Below, piece after piece: positions 56,358 through 64,000 of a DNA stretch of 64,000 nucleotides (position 1 is its first letter; the number at the start of each line of letters is the position of its first letter). Under the pieces are notes generated by a model that was given only the letters and a program-made list of their open reading frames with translations, was not told where the DNA came from and did not search any database. The stretch is from contig NZ_DS022272.1 in the NCBI RefSeq assembly GCF_000153705.1, positions 2,155,957 through 2,219,956 of the forward strand. The letters are read 5' to 3'. The DNA comes from Fulvimarina pelagi HTCC2506 (lineage in GTDB: Bacteria; Pseudomonadota; Alphaproteobacteria; Rhizobiales; Rhizobiaceae). The translations under genes and the position numbers were made by a program.

Positions 56358-57409
56358 TGCGAGGCCTCCTTCTCCAGCTCGGCCTCGACATGGTTGAAGG
56401 CCGAGAGATAGGTGATCGGGTTCCCCGCCGCGTGCTGGGCGGAGAGATACTCGTTGGCCTTCGCCGCGAGCACGACCGGGTCGATCTCGGCGGGCTCGCC
56501 GCCGGTGCCAGGATCCGGCTTCTTGCCGTCGAGGCCGGAGGCCGTAAGGTTCGCTGGTGTCGCGGCAAGCAGCGCCTTGACGTGTTCCAGCCCCTCGTCG
56601 CTCGCGCAGAGCGCCTCGTAGGTCTCGCGCTGGGCGGGGACGATGCGCTTTTCCTTCAAGGCCTGCTCCAGCACCGCGTCGACGCTCGCCTTGCGGCCCG
56701 CCGCCTGAAGCGTCTGCAGCTGCTTCGTCGTCGAGGCCAGATTGGCGAGGGTCTGGTCGTGGACCGCCTTGTCCACCTTGTCGCCGTCCTTGAGTTTCTG
56801 GACGGCCGCGAGGACGGCGGTTTCGGTCGCGTCCGAACCGAGACCGAGCGTCGCCGCAAGGGCTGCGTAATGGCTCATCGTGTGTTCCGTGTCGGGTTTG
56901 AGGGAAAGGTCTGCGTGTGCGAGCGCCGGCATCTTCGAAAGCGCCGGGGCCGTCACCAGCGCGACGGAATGGATCCAGCCGGCATTGCCGGCGGTGTCGC
57001 GCGGAAAGGAGGGGCTGATGTAGCGATGGGTGCGGGCGGCGAGCGCGGCCTTGCCGGTATCGAGCCAGTCGACCCGGCCGTAGAGCCCGTCGGCCCGCGC
57101 TTCCATCTCCTCGATCCAGCCGACCGCGTCGGACCGCTGGCCCTTCGCGCCGAGGAGGACGGTCGAGTGGTCGAAGTCGAGCGGGATCTTGGTGTCGTCG
57201 GCGGCGAACCTGGCGGCGAGCGCCTCGGGGTCGAAGACGTGCGTGGCGCCGTTGCGATCGGTCACCCGGCCGCGCGGCGCGATCTTGATCCAGTCCGGCG
57301 CCGGGCTCGCCGGCCCGCCGACCTGGGCGGCGAGCTGGACGAGGACGTCACCGGCGGAGACCGCGGCGGGAACGGGCGTCGAGGAGGATAGGGTCTGGGC
57401 GTTCGTCAT
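56354..57409 (-). CDS. Prohead protease/scaffold (Mu gpI-like)
   Basis: A 351-residue Mu protein I homologue. The N-terminal 170 residues are a serine-protease-like domain (WIKIAPRGRVTDRNG, PLDFDHSTVLLGAKGQ, YISPSFPRDTAGNAGW, VALVTAPALSKMPAL); the C-terminal half (AALAATLGLGSDATETAVL onward) is a coiled-coil scaffold. A 26-bp palindromic element lies 33 bp upstream of the ATG, and in Mu a late promoter precedes the same gene. Confidence 0.9.
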   Translation of the reverse strand: MTNAQTLSSSTPVPAAVSAGDVLVQLAAQVGGPASPAPDWIKIAPRGRVTDRNGATHVFDPEALAARFAADDTKIPLDFDHSTVLLGAKGQRSDAVGWIEEMEARADGLYGRVDWLDTGKAALAARTHRYISPSFPRDTAGNAGWIHSVALVTAPALSKMPALAHADLSLKPDTEHTMSHYAALAATLGLGSDATETAVLAAVQKLKDGDKVDKAVHDQTLANLASTTKQLQTLQAAGRKASVDAVLEQALKEKRIVPAQRETYEALCASDEGLEHVKALLAATPANLTASGLDGKKPDPGTGGEPAEIDPVVLAAKANEYLSAQHAAGNPITYLSAFNHVEAELEKEASH

Positions 57410-57441
57410 GGGGCGACGATACGAAGACGCCTAGCTCGCCC

Positions 57442-57467
57442 GTCATGCTGACAGCTGTCAGCACCAT
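57442..57467. promoter_or_regulatory. 26-bp palindromic element, copy 2 (upstream of protease I)
   Basis: Identical over 26 bp to copy 1 at 43402-43427, with the perfect 18-bp palindrome at 57446-57463. On the minus strand it is followed 14 bp later by CTAGGCGTC and then the protease ATG at 57409. It probably marks a late promoter controlled by a dimeric phage activator or repressor. Confidence 0.65.
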
Positions 57468-57650
57468 GCGCCGATCGAATGCGGAGTCGCCGCGCGCTCG
57501 CACGATCGTCGCGGAGCCGGTCGGTCGGGTCAAGCCAGGATCAAAATTAAAGGGCTTTCAAAGGCCGTGGGCGCGATTCGTGTTGTCGTCGCGGGAACGA
57601 TACCGCCCAGAGCCGTCAGCAGCGCTCTGTGGCCTTCTGTGGGAACGACC

Positions 57651-58421
57651 TCAGAAGAGGTCTGCCTGCGCCATGTCGGCGTGATCGAGACGGATCACTC
57701 CAAGCAGAAGCCAAGTCTTGGGATATCGAACCTTATTGCCCATGACGAAAGCCATCCCTTTCCTCGGATAGGTTTCGTTGTAGGTCGCACTTAGCCAACT
57801 GAGGGCTTCATCCTCGGAGCTGCGATTGCACTCGCGAAAGAACGCGGCATGCGTCTCCCAGTCGTTGTTGCCGAAATCGTGCTTGCCCGTGCCATCCTCA
57901 AACCGAAAGCGAAAGTCGTAAGGTGACGGTTTGATCTCGGCGAGCTTCTTGTCGAGGAGGGAACCTTGACGCGCTGCCTTTTCGAAGGCGGCCTTGGCCT
58001 GTTCAAGCTCTGCATTGGTCCTCTTAACCGCGACGAAGCGAGGATTCCGCGGCCGAATGAGCGTCAGCGATTGTCCCTGATCCGCTGCTTCCTGGATCGA
58101 GCTTGTGATCAGAGGGCTGAGTAGTCGCGCACGCTCACGCTCCTTCAGCGTACCTTCAACGACGAGACTGTCTTCTTGGACCGCGCAGCTTTCCTTCCGA
58201 GTGTCGCTTCTCGGCATCCGATAGCGAAATTGGAGCCAATTCCATCTCTTGAAAGTGGAGTCGCTTTCGAGATGACGGTACCGGACAGGAAAAAGACGCT
58301 TCCACTGACGGTCGGCGGTAACTCCCGCACAACAGACCGTTTCACCATACTTCTCGCTAGGCTGCGGCAACGCTTTCACGAGGACGACCACGCGTTCCTC
58401 TCTGTCCCGATCCAGATCCAA
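57651..58421 (-). CDS. Unrecognised protein, partner of DUF488 gene
   Basis: A 256-residue basic cytosolic protein with no membrane segment. Distinctive stretches are VLVKALPQPSEKYGETVCC, TADRQWKRLFPVRYRHLE and GNNDWETHAAFFRECNR. The start may be the ATG at 58421 or a GTG at 58391; either overlaps the DUF488 gene, so the pair is cotranscribed and coupled. It is cargo relative to the standard Mu head order. Function unknown; association with DUF488 suggests a two-gene module. Confidence 0.7.
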   Translation of the reverse strand: MDLDRDREERVVVLVKALPQPSEKYGETVCCAGVTADRQWKRLFPVRYRHLESDSTFKRWNWLQFRYRMPRSDTRKESCAVQEDSLVVEGTLKERERARLLSPLITSSIQEAADQGQSLTLIRPRNPRFVAVKRTNAELEQAKAAFEKAARQGSLLDKKLAEIKPSPYDFRFRFEDGTGKHDFGNNDWETHAAFFRECNRSSEDEALSWLSATYNETYPRKGMAFVMGNKVRYPKTWLLLGVIRLDHADMAQADLF

Positions 58422-58872
58422 CGGCCTCGCCTCCTACAAAAAGATGCTCAATACGAACATCTTCTCTATCTTGGAGTGTATTGGCAACGATCGCTCGATG
58501 GCATGTCAAGGGATCCCGCTCGAAGCACAGAAGGCAGACAGCAGCGCCATCGACCGACCTTTCGAGGCGATGCAATGCCTCTTGTGCCCGCGCTTCCGAT
58601 AGATGCTGTCCGTAGATCGAGCGGAAGAGATCGAACTTCCCGGCCCGGGCGGCCTCGCGACCTGGCTTCGGATCTCCAAGCTCGACATGGTGAACGTAAT
58701 CAATTCCCTCGGCGGCAAGACGCTCACGTAAGCGGTTCTTCGAAAATCCGGGCTTTCGGGATACAGCGACAGCTCGAACGTCTGCAAGAAGCGTGACACC
58801 AGCCTCCTTGAGGGTGTCTACGAACTCATCGATGTAAGCCCCCTCGTACCCGATTGTGCGAAGCACGTTCAT
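58357..58872 (-). CDS. DUF488-family protein
   Basis: A 171-residue DUF488 protein. MNVLRTIGYEGAYIDEFVD, LLADVRAVAVSRKPGFSKN and CLLCFERDPLTCHR are the family hallmarks; the last holds conserved Cys and His that look like an active site. DUF488 has no settled function but is often found in mobile and defence-associated loci. The ATG at 58872 has AAAGG 8 bp upstream. Cargo between phage protease and MuF genes. Confidence 0.85.
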   Translation of the reverse strand: MNVLRTIGYEGAYIDEFVDTLKEAGVTLLADVRAVAVSRKPGFSKNRLRERLAAEGIDYVHHVELGDPKPGREAARAGKFDLFRSIYGQHLSEARAQEALHRLERSVDGAAVCLLCFERDPLTCHRAIVANTLQDREDVRIEHLFVGGEAVGSGSGQRGTRGRPRESVAAA

Positions 58873-58999
58873 GGTTGAGCCCTTTCGTTGCATGCTGTCA
58901 CGGCACCCCCGAGTGCGGGACGCCTTCTTCCGTTGTCACGTGCGCTGCTTGAGTGGATCTTGTCGAACATTTTCAATGCGATCATATTGAGGCTCGACA

Positions 59000-59158
59000 G
59001 CAGTGCGTAAATCGGGCGCAGGCATCAGCTTTTTCGGGGTTGTTCCTTCCTCCGCCTCCTTCTCTACCGTTCCACCAGACCGGTCGCCTCGTCCGCCGTG
59101 AAGTCGGCGCGCAAAACCCATCCGGTCTGAGGCCAGGGTCAAGGATCTCGAACGCCAC
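59000..59158 (-). repeat. Diverged duplicate of MuF gene 3' end (orphan copy)
   Basis: This stretch aligns with 60318-60482, the last 40 or so codons of the MuF gene plus about 30 bp beyond its stop. Shared landmarks are the downstream AATCGGGCG and CCCGATTTA strings, the GATGGG codons and the EILD-encoding start. The copy is frameshifted relative to MuF (it reads VLRADFTADEATGLVER then stop). It ends exactly where the HEPN-like gene stops. Confidence 0.75.
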
Positions 59159-59163
59159 TTGGT

Positions 59164-60246
59164 TTATTCAGTCCCAGATGGAAGCGTTTTCAGGAGGGCT
59201 TCCTCGACTCTCATTTGGGTTCGTTCGATCTCCATGTCTCGAAGCGCCTCGATAATATCTGCGTCAGCATCTTGAGAGACGCCTTCATCTCTGCCTGAGA
59301 TCCCTTCCTCGCTCAGAAATGCTGAGAGCGCGCAACGGTAGAGAGGTGCTGCCATTTTGAATAGGTTCGATCCGTCATCGGCAACTTCAAGCGTATCTAT
59401 TGAGACGGGTTTGCCATGAAGGAAATCGTTTCGCGCATTGTATAGTTTCATATAAAGGGTGTGGTGTGCTCTCTCTTCTGAGAAAGAGCCGTGTTTCCAA
59501 TCGACTTTATTAAGAAGCTTGAGCACCTTAAATTTGCTTCCCTTGCCCTCTTCAATCAAAATCTCACAGGCGCTGATCCAGAGCGCTATAACCCGCCCAA
59601 TGTCGTAAATGTCGACTTCTGGGCCGCCGGGCATTCTTGCCGCTGCACGGGCCATGTTCAGCGAGCGGAAAAGTCGTCGATTGCGCTGCGTTTCTCCTTC
59701 GCCGGCGAAAGCGTCTTCCCATTTTCGCCGAAGCCCTCGGTACAGCGGCAGATCGAGGTGATGGATCTGCAGCGACAAAACGGAAAAAGCTGGACTGCAC
59801 TGAGGATTTAACTCGCTCAGGTTATGTGTTCCCAACACTGATGCAGTCTGCACGAAGATAGTGTCATCGTACTGTCTTCCGAAGAACCACGGATAAAAGT
59901 CGAAGGCGTTGGAAAATCGAAATCCGGCACCTCCTGTATAGAGGAGATCTCTAACGTAACTTGCACAAACCGCGCTGATGCAGACAAGATCCCGAAATCC
60001 TGCCAACGCCTCTAACGTTCGAATGGTTTGAGGAGAATCTGAGCGATAGAGTAGCACTGTCGGCTCGAGCTCCATGCCAAACTCATCCCGAAATTTTCCA
60101 AGGAAATCACCAAACGCCGGATACGCATGTGCCAAGCCCTGAACTCTCTCATCGCAACACGACATGAGAGCGACTTGCGAAGTTTCTAGCGGTTGCTCCA
60201 AAGCGACGTTCGGAAGAAAGCGGATGGCGCTCCAGTCTTCATGCAT
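59164..60246 (-). CDS. HEPN-motif cargo protein
   Basis: A 360-residue cytosolic protein with lower GC than the surrounding phage genes, indicating recent acquisition. Near the C-terminus, after a helical stretch, it has YNARNDFLHG, a fit to the HEPN RNase R-x4-H motif (Arg272 to His277). The N-terminal two thirds are of unknown fold. I prefer the ATG at 60246; a TTG 18 codons upstream is possible. Placed between the MuF gene and a duplicate of the MuF 3' end. Could act as a defence, exclusion or immunity protein. Confidence 0.68.
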   Translation of the reverse strand: MHEDWSAIRFLPNVALEQPLETSQVALMSCCDERVQGLAHAYPAFGDFLGKFRDEFGMELEPTVLLYRSDSPQTIRTLEALAGFRDLVCISAVCASYVRDLLYTGGAGFRFSNAFDFYPWFFGRQYDDTIFVQTASVLGTHNLSELNPQCSPAFSVLSLQIHHLDLPLYRGLRRKWEDAFAGEGETQRNRRLFRSLNMARAAARMPGGPEVDIYDIGRVIALWISACEILIEEGKGSKFKVLKLLNKVDWKHGSFSEERAHHTLYMKLYNARNDFLHGKPVSIDTLEVADDGSNLFKMAAPLYRCALSAFLSEEGISGRDEGVSQDADADIIEALRDMEIERTQMRVEEALLKTLPSGTE

Positions 60247-60317
60247 TGCTATACAGCGTCCCCGGAGTTCTGACTGTTCGAATTGCCAGCCAATTGCCAA
60301 AATACGATATGCACTTC

Positions 60318-60482
60318 GCAGCGGTGCATAAATCGGGCGTAGGCTTCAGTCTATCCGGGGTTGGCCCCTTCCCCTCGCTGCCTCTTCCATCTCTTCACCA
60401 TCGGCTCGATCTCTTCTGCGGCAAAGCCTGCGCGCAGGAGCCCATCCGTACCGAGCCCCGCGTCGAGGATCTCGAAGGCGAC
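60318..60482 (-). repeat. MuF 3' end, original copy of duplicated boundary
   Basis: This is the parent copy of the 59000-59158 repeat. It includes the MuF C-terminus (FAAEEIEPMVKRWKRQ) and the AT-leaning stretch just beyond the stop. Together the two copies bracket the HEPN-like gene as direct repeats. Confidence 0.75.
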
Positions 60483-61685
60483 AGACCGATCCGGCCGCTG
60501 GTGAAGCGAGCGCACCCGTAAAAGGCCAGTCTCCGATCGCCTGACAACGGCCTTCCACCAGGTCTTGCCGATCCGCTTCACGACCGTTCGCTCGTTTGCC
60601 TCGTCTTCGCCAGGTTTCGGATCCTGAAAGGCGACGCCCGTAAAGAGCAGCTCGGGCAGCGTAATGAAATCAGTATAGCTGCCGTCGGGCGCCTTGATCC
60701 GCGCCGCCACCGCCGCCGAGTCGATCGAAACGATTGGCGAAACCGCATTCGTCGCGGCCGCGACCTCCGGCGCCACACCCGCCGGCATCCAGACCTTCTC
60801 GGGCAGCAACGGCGCGAGCCGCTGATAGGGATCGCTCCAGAGTTCCTTCGCCATCCGCCGAGCGTTGCCTGCCCCGCCCGGCACCTGTGCCAGCTCTTCG
60901 AGCCGCCTCGAAAGGGTGTCGAGCAGCGTTCGCGACCTGGCAAGACCCGGATTGGTCTGCCAGCCGGGGTCGATACCCACGGGCACCGATGTCACCTCGC
61001 CGGTGCGGCGATTTCTGAATTCGCGGCTGCCGAAGTCCGGCGCCTTGTTCGTGTAGCGGATGGCGCTTTCGTCGTCTGGATCGGGCTCGGTTCCCAAGAG
61101 CTGCTCGGCCTCGCGCCGGGTGATCTGCCGCACCGAGCACTTGCAGCCCCAGCCGTTCGGCGGGAAGTGGGTCGACCAGAACGGATGGTCGACCGGCAGG
61201 ATGATGCCGACGAAGCGCAGGTGTTCCGCGCGCGGCTCGGCCGAGGCGGACCGGACATAGAGGAGATAGGGAAGCGCCCGCTTGGTGCGCTGGATGCGCT
61301 CCCACTGCCCGGCCGCGCGCGCGGTTCGCATGTTCGTCCAGAAGATCGTCTCCAGCCGGCGCCGCGAGGAGAAGTCGGCGAGCTTGTCGGGATCGGCCCC
61401 GGCCGGATCGCCGATGCGGCGCGGGCCCCACCATCCGAGCTTTGCCAATTCGTCCTGGATCTCGCCTCGCCAGGTCTCGAAGCTCTTGGACTCGGCGATC
61501 GCCGTCGAGATCGTTTTGCGGAACGTGCCGAGCAGCTCGGCGTCGACCGCCTTGGCGACGGTGAAGGCGTGGGCATGCTCCTCGCCAAAGACGTCGAGCC
61601 AGGAGAAGGCCGGCCGGTCGGCCTTCCCGTCGAAATAGGACGTGACGGCTTCGGGCGTCCGGAAGGCGCGGGCGATCTCGGCCAT
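60351..61685 (-). CDS. Phage head morphogenesis protein MuF (gp30-like) with C-terminal extension
   Basis: A 444-residue minor head protein. The MuF core in the N-terminal 240 residues has WRGEIQDELAKLGWWGP, TIFWTNMRTARAAGQW, and the signature VDHPFWSTHFPPNGWGCKCS. The C-terminal 200 residues (SPIVSIDSAAVAARIKAPDG, ERTVVKRIGKTWWKAVV, GLLRVRSLHQ) resemble nuclease-like extensions found on MuF proteins, though I cannot assign a specific fold. In Mu-like phages it is packaged with the head. Confidence 0.88.
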   Translation of the reverse strand: MAEIARAFRTPEAVTSYFDGKADRPAFSWLDVFGEEHAHAFTVAKAVDAELLGTFRKTISTAIAESKSFETWRGEIQDELAKLGWWGPRRIGDPAGADPDKLADFSSRRRLETIFWTNMRTARAAGQWERIQRTKRALPYLLYVRSASAEPRAEHLRFVGIILPVDHPFWSTHFPPNGWGCKCSVRQITRREAEQLLGTEPDPDDESAIRYTNKAPDFGSREFRNRRTGEVTSVPVGIDPGWQTNPGLARSRTLLDTLSRRLEELAQVPGGAGNARRMAKELWSDPYQRLAPLLPEKVWMPAGVAPEVAAATNAVSPIVSIDSAAVAARIKAPDGSYTDFITLPELLFTGVAFQDPKPGEDEANERTVVKRIGKTWWKAVVRRSETGLLRVRSLHQRPDRSVAFEILDAGLGTDGLLRAGFAAEEIEPMVKRWKRQRGEGANPG

Positions 61686-61753
61686 CGGGCGCTAGTCCTT
61701 ATAAAGCACGGGCGAGTGTTACCATTCGGCGGCGCGTCGGGACCCGTGCGGCA

Positions 61754-63379
61754 CTAATCATCGACGTCGCCGATACCGCGGGCGATCGCCGTCGATCGGG
61801 CGAGTGCGGCCGCGAGCCGGCGTGTGTCGGGACCTTCCGTTTCGAGGCGCTTCAAGACCCCTTCGAACGTCGTTTCCTCGGCAATGATCGCCCGCAGTGG
61901 CGTCAGGATCGGGTCGGCGATCGCCTCCCATTCCGACAGCGCTTCGGCGGCGAGCTGCTCGACCTCGTCGACGGCATCAACCGGCGCCGGCTTGGCCGCG
62001 AGGGTCGCGATCGCGCAGGACGAACAGCGGCAGCCGGTGGTGTGGACCGCAAGGCTGGTCGGTGGCACCGTTTCGCTCTCTCTCGCGACGCCCGCCGTGC
62101 CCGGCTTCACCTCGATCGCCGGTGCCTTTGCTTCCGGAACCAACAGCTCTTCGTCGTCCTCAGGCTCGCCGAGGCCGATCCGCTCGCGCATCTCGCGTTG
62201 GGAGACCTTCAGTCCGAGCGGCACCATCCGGGAGACGGCGTCGGTCAGGCCCTTGATGTCCTCAGGTTCGGCTACCGGGAAGGCGACGCGCGGATAGACC
62301 GCCTGCTCGCCGAAATTCATGATGACGAAGGGCCGGATCAGATCCCGGTTGATCGTCTGGGCCTGTTGCTTCGCATCAGCCTTCAGGATGTCGAGGCGCA
62401 CGTCGTTGTGGACGTTGGCCTGGGCTTGCGACGAGCCGTCGTCGGACGTCATCGTCTGGCCGAGGATCAGTTTGGAGACCTGCTTGTCGCAATAGTCGAG
62501 CAGTCCGCCGAAGACGCTCTCGCCGTGCTGGCCCTCGACCTTGGCGAACTCGAACTCCATGCCCATCGGGATGATCGCGGCCGCATCGTTGGAAATGTCA
62601 CGCACGGCCCTCAGAAGCGAGCGTTTGTCCTTGTCGGATGCATTCGCGTGATACTTGCCGACGCGCAGCGGCACGCCGTAGATCTCCGCGAAAGCCGCCC
62701 AGTCCTTCAGCGAGTAGCTCTGGATCAGGAACGCCCAGGCGGCGGGCCGCGCCATGCCGCGCCGGATGGTCAGGCCCATCTTGGTGCGCGGCTCGTGGAC
62801 GATGAACTTCGCGGCTGGAAGTTCGAGCCCGTTGCGGATGTCGCTCATGTCCCGCAGGCGTAGCTCGGTCCGGGTTGCCTCGTCGAACTGGAAGAAGCGC
62901 GGATCGCGCCATTTGTATTCCACCGGCTGCAGCACCCGGTCCTGGTACTCCCATATCATCTCGGAAACGGAATAGCCCTTGCCGATCGCATCGGTCAGCG
63001 AGCCGCTCATCTCCTCGAATGCGTCGCCCTCGATGAGCGCGTTGACGGCATCGACGATCTTCGCCGGCACGGTCTCGTCGTGCTCGATCGACGGCGCGAT
63101 CCCCTCGATCGCGAGACGCCGCGTCTGCAGCTGCGAGGCGTAGTGGAGGTATCGCTCCTCCATTTCCTCGGCGAGCGTCAGATATGAAAGGTTACGGCCC
63201 TGGGCCGATTCCTGCAGGATCGAAGCCAGGCGCCGCGGCCCAAGCCCGGAAATGATTGTCTCGCCGATCACCCGGCGCGGGCCGACCTCCTGCGGGGTCG
63301 CAAATTCCATCGACAGCGAGCCGGCGTCCGGCGAGCGGCCCCAGCGGTCCATGAAGCGGTGGATGGATGCCTTCACCAT
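61754..63379 (-). CDS. Mu-like portal protein (DUF935, gp29-like)
   Basis: A 541-residue portal protein of the DUF935 family. RMGLTIRRGMARPAAWAFL-type sequence, SLKDWAAFAEIYGVPLRVGKY, LILGQTMTSDDGSSQAQ and NRDLIRPFVIMNFGEQ are family signatures. The C-terminal 130 residues include a CRCSSCAIA cluster common in this family. It overlaps the terminase gene end by 7 bp and precedes MuF after a 68-bp gap. Confidence 0.92.
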   Translation of the reverse strand: MVKASIHRFMDRWGRSPDAGSLSMEFATPQEVGPRRVIGETIISGLGPRRLASILQESAQGRNLSYLTLAEEMEERYLHYASQLQTRRLAIEGIAPSIEHDETVPAKIVDAVNALIEGDAFEEMSGSLTDAIGKGYSVSEMIWEYQDRVLQPVEYKWRDPRFFQFDEATRTELRLRDMSDIRNGLELPAAKFIVHEPRTKMGLTIRRGMARPAAWAFLIQSYSLKDWAAFAEIYGVPLRVGKYHANASDKDKRSLLRAVRDISNDAAAIIPMGMEFEFAKVEGQHGESVFGGLLDYCDKQVSKLILGQTMTSDDGSSQAQANVHNDVRLDILKADAKQQAQTINRDLIRPFVIMNFGEQAVYPRVAFPVAEPEDIKGLTDAVSRMVPLGLKVSQREMRERIGLGEPEDDEELLVPEAKAPAIEVKPGTAGVARESETVPPTSLAVHTTGCRCSSCAIATLAAKPAPVDAVDEVEQLAAEALSEWEAIADPILTPLRAIIAEETTFEGVLKRLETEGPDTRRLAAALARSTAIARGIGDVDD

Positions 63380-64000
63380 AACGTCCGTTCCCCGTCCGCC
63401 ATCCGGTCCAGTCCGTCGCCGAACGCGAAGGAACTGGCGTCGGCCTCGTGCGCCGGCGTGTAGCCGTATTCGACATGATCGGCCTTGGCGGCCGCGATGG
63501 CGAGGCAGAGCGAGACCGCGAAGTCGCCGTGCCGCTGCCCCCCGTCCGCGCCTTTGGTGCGCGCATCGTTCGGCACCATCGGGATGCCGCGCACCATCTG
63601 GATCTGGCGGAGATCCGCCTTCAGGTCCGCGTCGGCCGCGAAGAGCACCGTCCGGTCCTCGATCGCCGCCTTCAGCGGCGGCATGTTCTCCAGATACCAG
63701 CCCTGGGAGAGCATCACCGGCTCGACCGCCAGCGCGCCGTAGCGCTGCATGGCGTATTCGGCGAGGAACTGGCCGTTACCGCGCGCATCGTGCCGGCCCG
63801 AGCCGAAGCGCGGCAGGCGATCGGCAACGTGGAAGAGGATCTGCTCCTGCTGGCGGAAGGGCACGTTCCGAAGCTCCAGCACGAAGGGCGCGCGCAGGGT
63901 GAGGTCACGCTCTTCGGCGAGCGGCGTCAGGATCGAGAGATCGCCCGAGCGGCCGAAGTCGAACCCGTAGGAATGCCGGCAGCGCCTATCGAGCTTCGCG
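63373..64000 (-). CDS. Phage terminase large subunit, Mu gp28-like (3' part, runs off window)
   Basis: The C-terminal nuclease portion, about 208 residues, of a Mu-type large terminase. GFDFGRSGDLSIL carries the first RuvC-like metal aspartate, and QRHGDFAVSLCLA the last. The open frame continues through the window edge at 64000, so the ATPase domain and the start are outside. Together with DUF935 and MuF this fixes the phage as Mu-like in its head module. Confidence 0.9.
   Translation of the reverse strand, partial: AKLDRRCRHSYGFDFGRSGDLSILTPLAEERDLTLRAPFVLELRNVPFRQQEQILFHVADRLPRFGSGRHDARGNGQFLAEYAMQRYGALAVEPVMLSQGWYLENMPPLKAAIEDRTVLFAADADLKADLRQIQMVRGIPMVPNDARTKGADGGQRHGDFAVSLCLAIAAAKADHVEYGYTPAHEADASSFAFGDGLDRMADGERTLW

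Overview
The window looks like the chromosome of a GC-rich alphaproteobacterium of the order Hyphomicrobiales (Rhizobiales). The grounds are the gene neighbourhoods: tpiA-secG-pyrG-kdsA-eno, a PpiD-like isomerase followed by trpD-trpC-moaC-moeA, the ccmI-ccmE-ccmF-ccmH cytochrome c maturation operon, a FeuP/FeuQ-type two-component pair, and a gene transfer agent (GTA) head-tail cluster. A family such as Aurantimonadaceae is possible but cannot be settled from this sequence.

Layout. Bases 1-21045 are ordinary core genome: eno, kdsA, a VOC-fold protein, pyrG, secG and tpiA leftward; ppiD, trpD, trpC, moaC and moeA as one overlapping rightward operon; clpS leftward; an aldo/keto reductase rightward; ccmI-E-F-H leftward; a surface-antigen-like lipoprotein; then feuQ, feuP and a small exported protein that may be a FeuN-like regulator. 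Bases 21219-33230 are a GTA structural cluster on the minus strand, genes g15 back to g4, plus a 3' fragment of the portal gene g3.

The portal gene stops being portal-like at about 33230. There the sequence changes to what looks like the right end of a Mu-like transposable prophage: a 5' TG followed by two 18-bp direct repeats spaced 22 bp apart. From 33231 to the end of the window is prophage late region, nearly all on the minus strand, read from terminase (cut by the window edge at 64000) leftward: Mu-type head genes (TerL, DUF935 portal, MuF, protease, DUF2190, capsid, DUF1320, gpG, gp37-like), then P2-type contractile tail genes (V, W, J, I, fibres, sheath, tube, E/E', tape measure, U, X, D), then a right-end cassette (adenine methylase, secreted thermonuclease, two small plus-strand genes). 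The prophage left end, the missing portal half and GTA terminase should lie beyond 64 kb.

Main points of interest. (1) The GTA is interrupted by a transposable phage inside its portal gene. (2) The GTA tail chaperone pair g10/g10.1 has no usable start codon for the second frame and carries two -1 slippery heptamers, so a programmed frameshift is likely; the phage E/E' pair has the classic T TTT TTG. (3) Cargo genes sit between MuF and protease: a low-GC protein with a HEPN-type RNDFLH motif, flanked by two diverged copies of the MuF 3' end, and a DUF488 gene with an unrecognised partner. (4) A 26-bp element containing an 18-bp perfect palindrome occurs identically upstream of the protease and sheath genes and may mark two late promoters. 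(5) A small membrane protein carries a phospholipase A2-like CCxxHDxxY motif.
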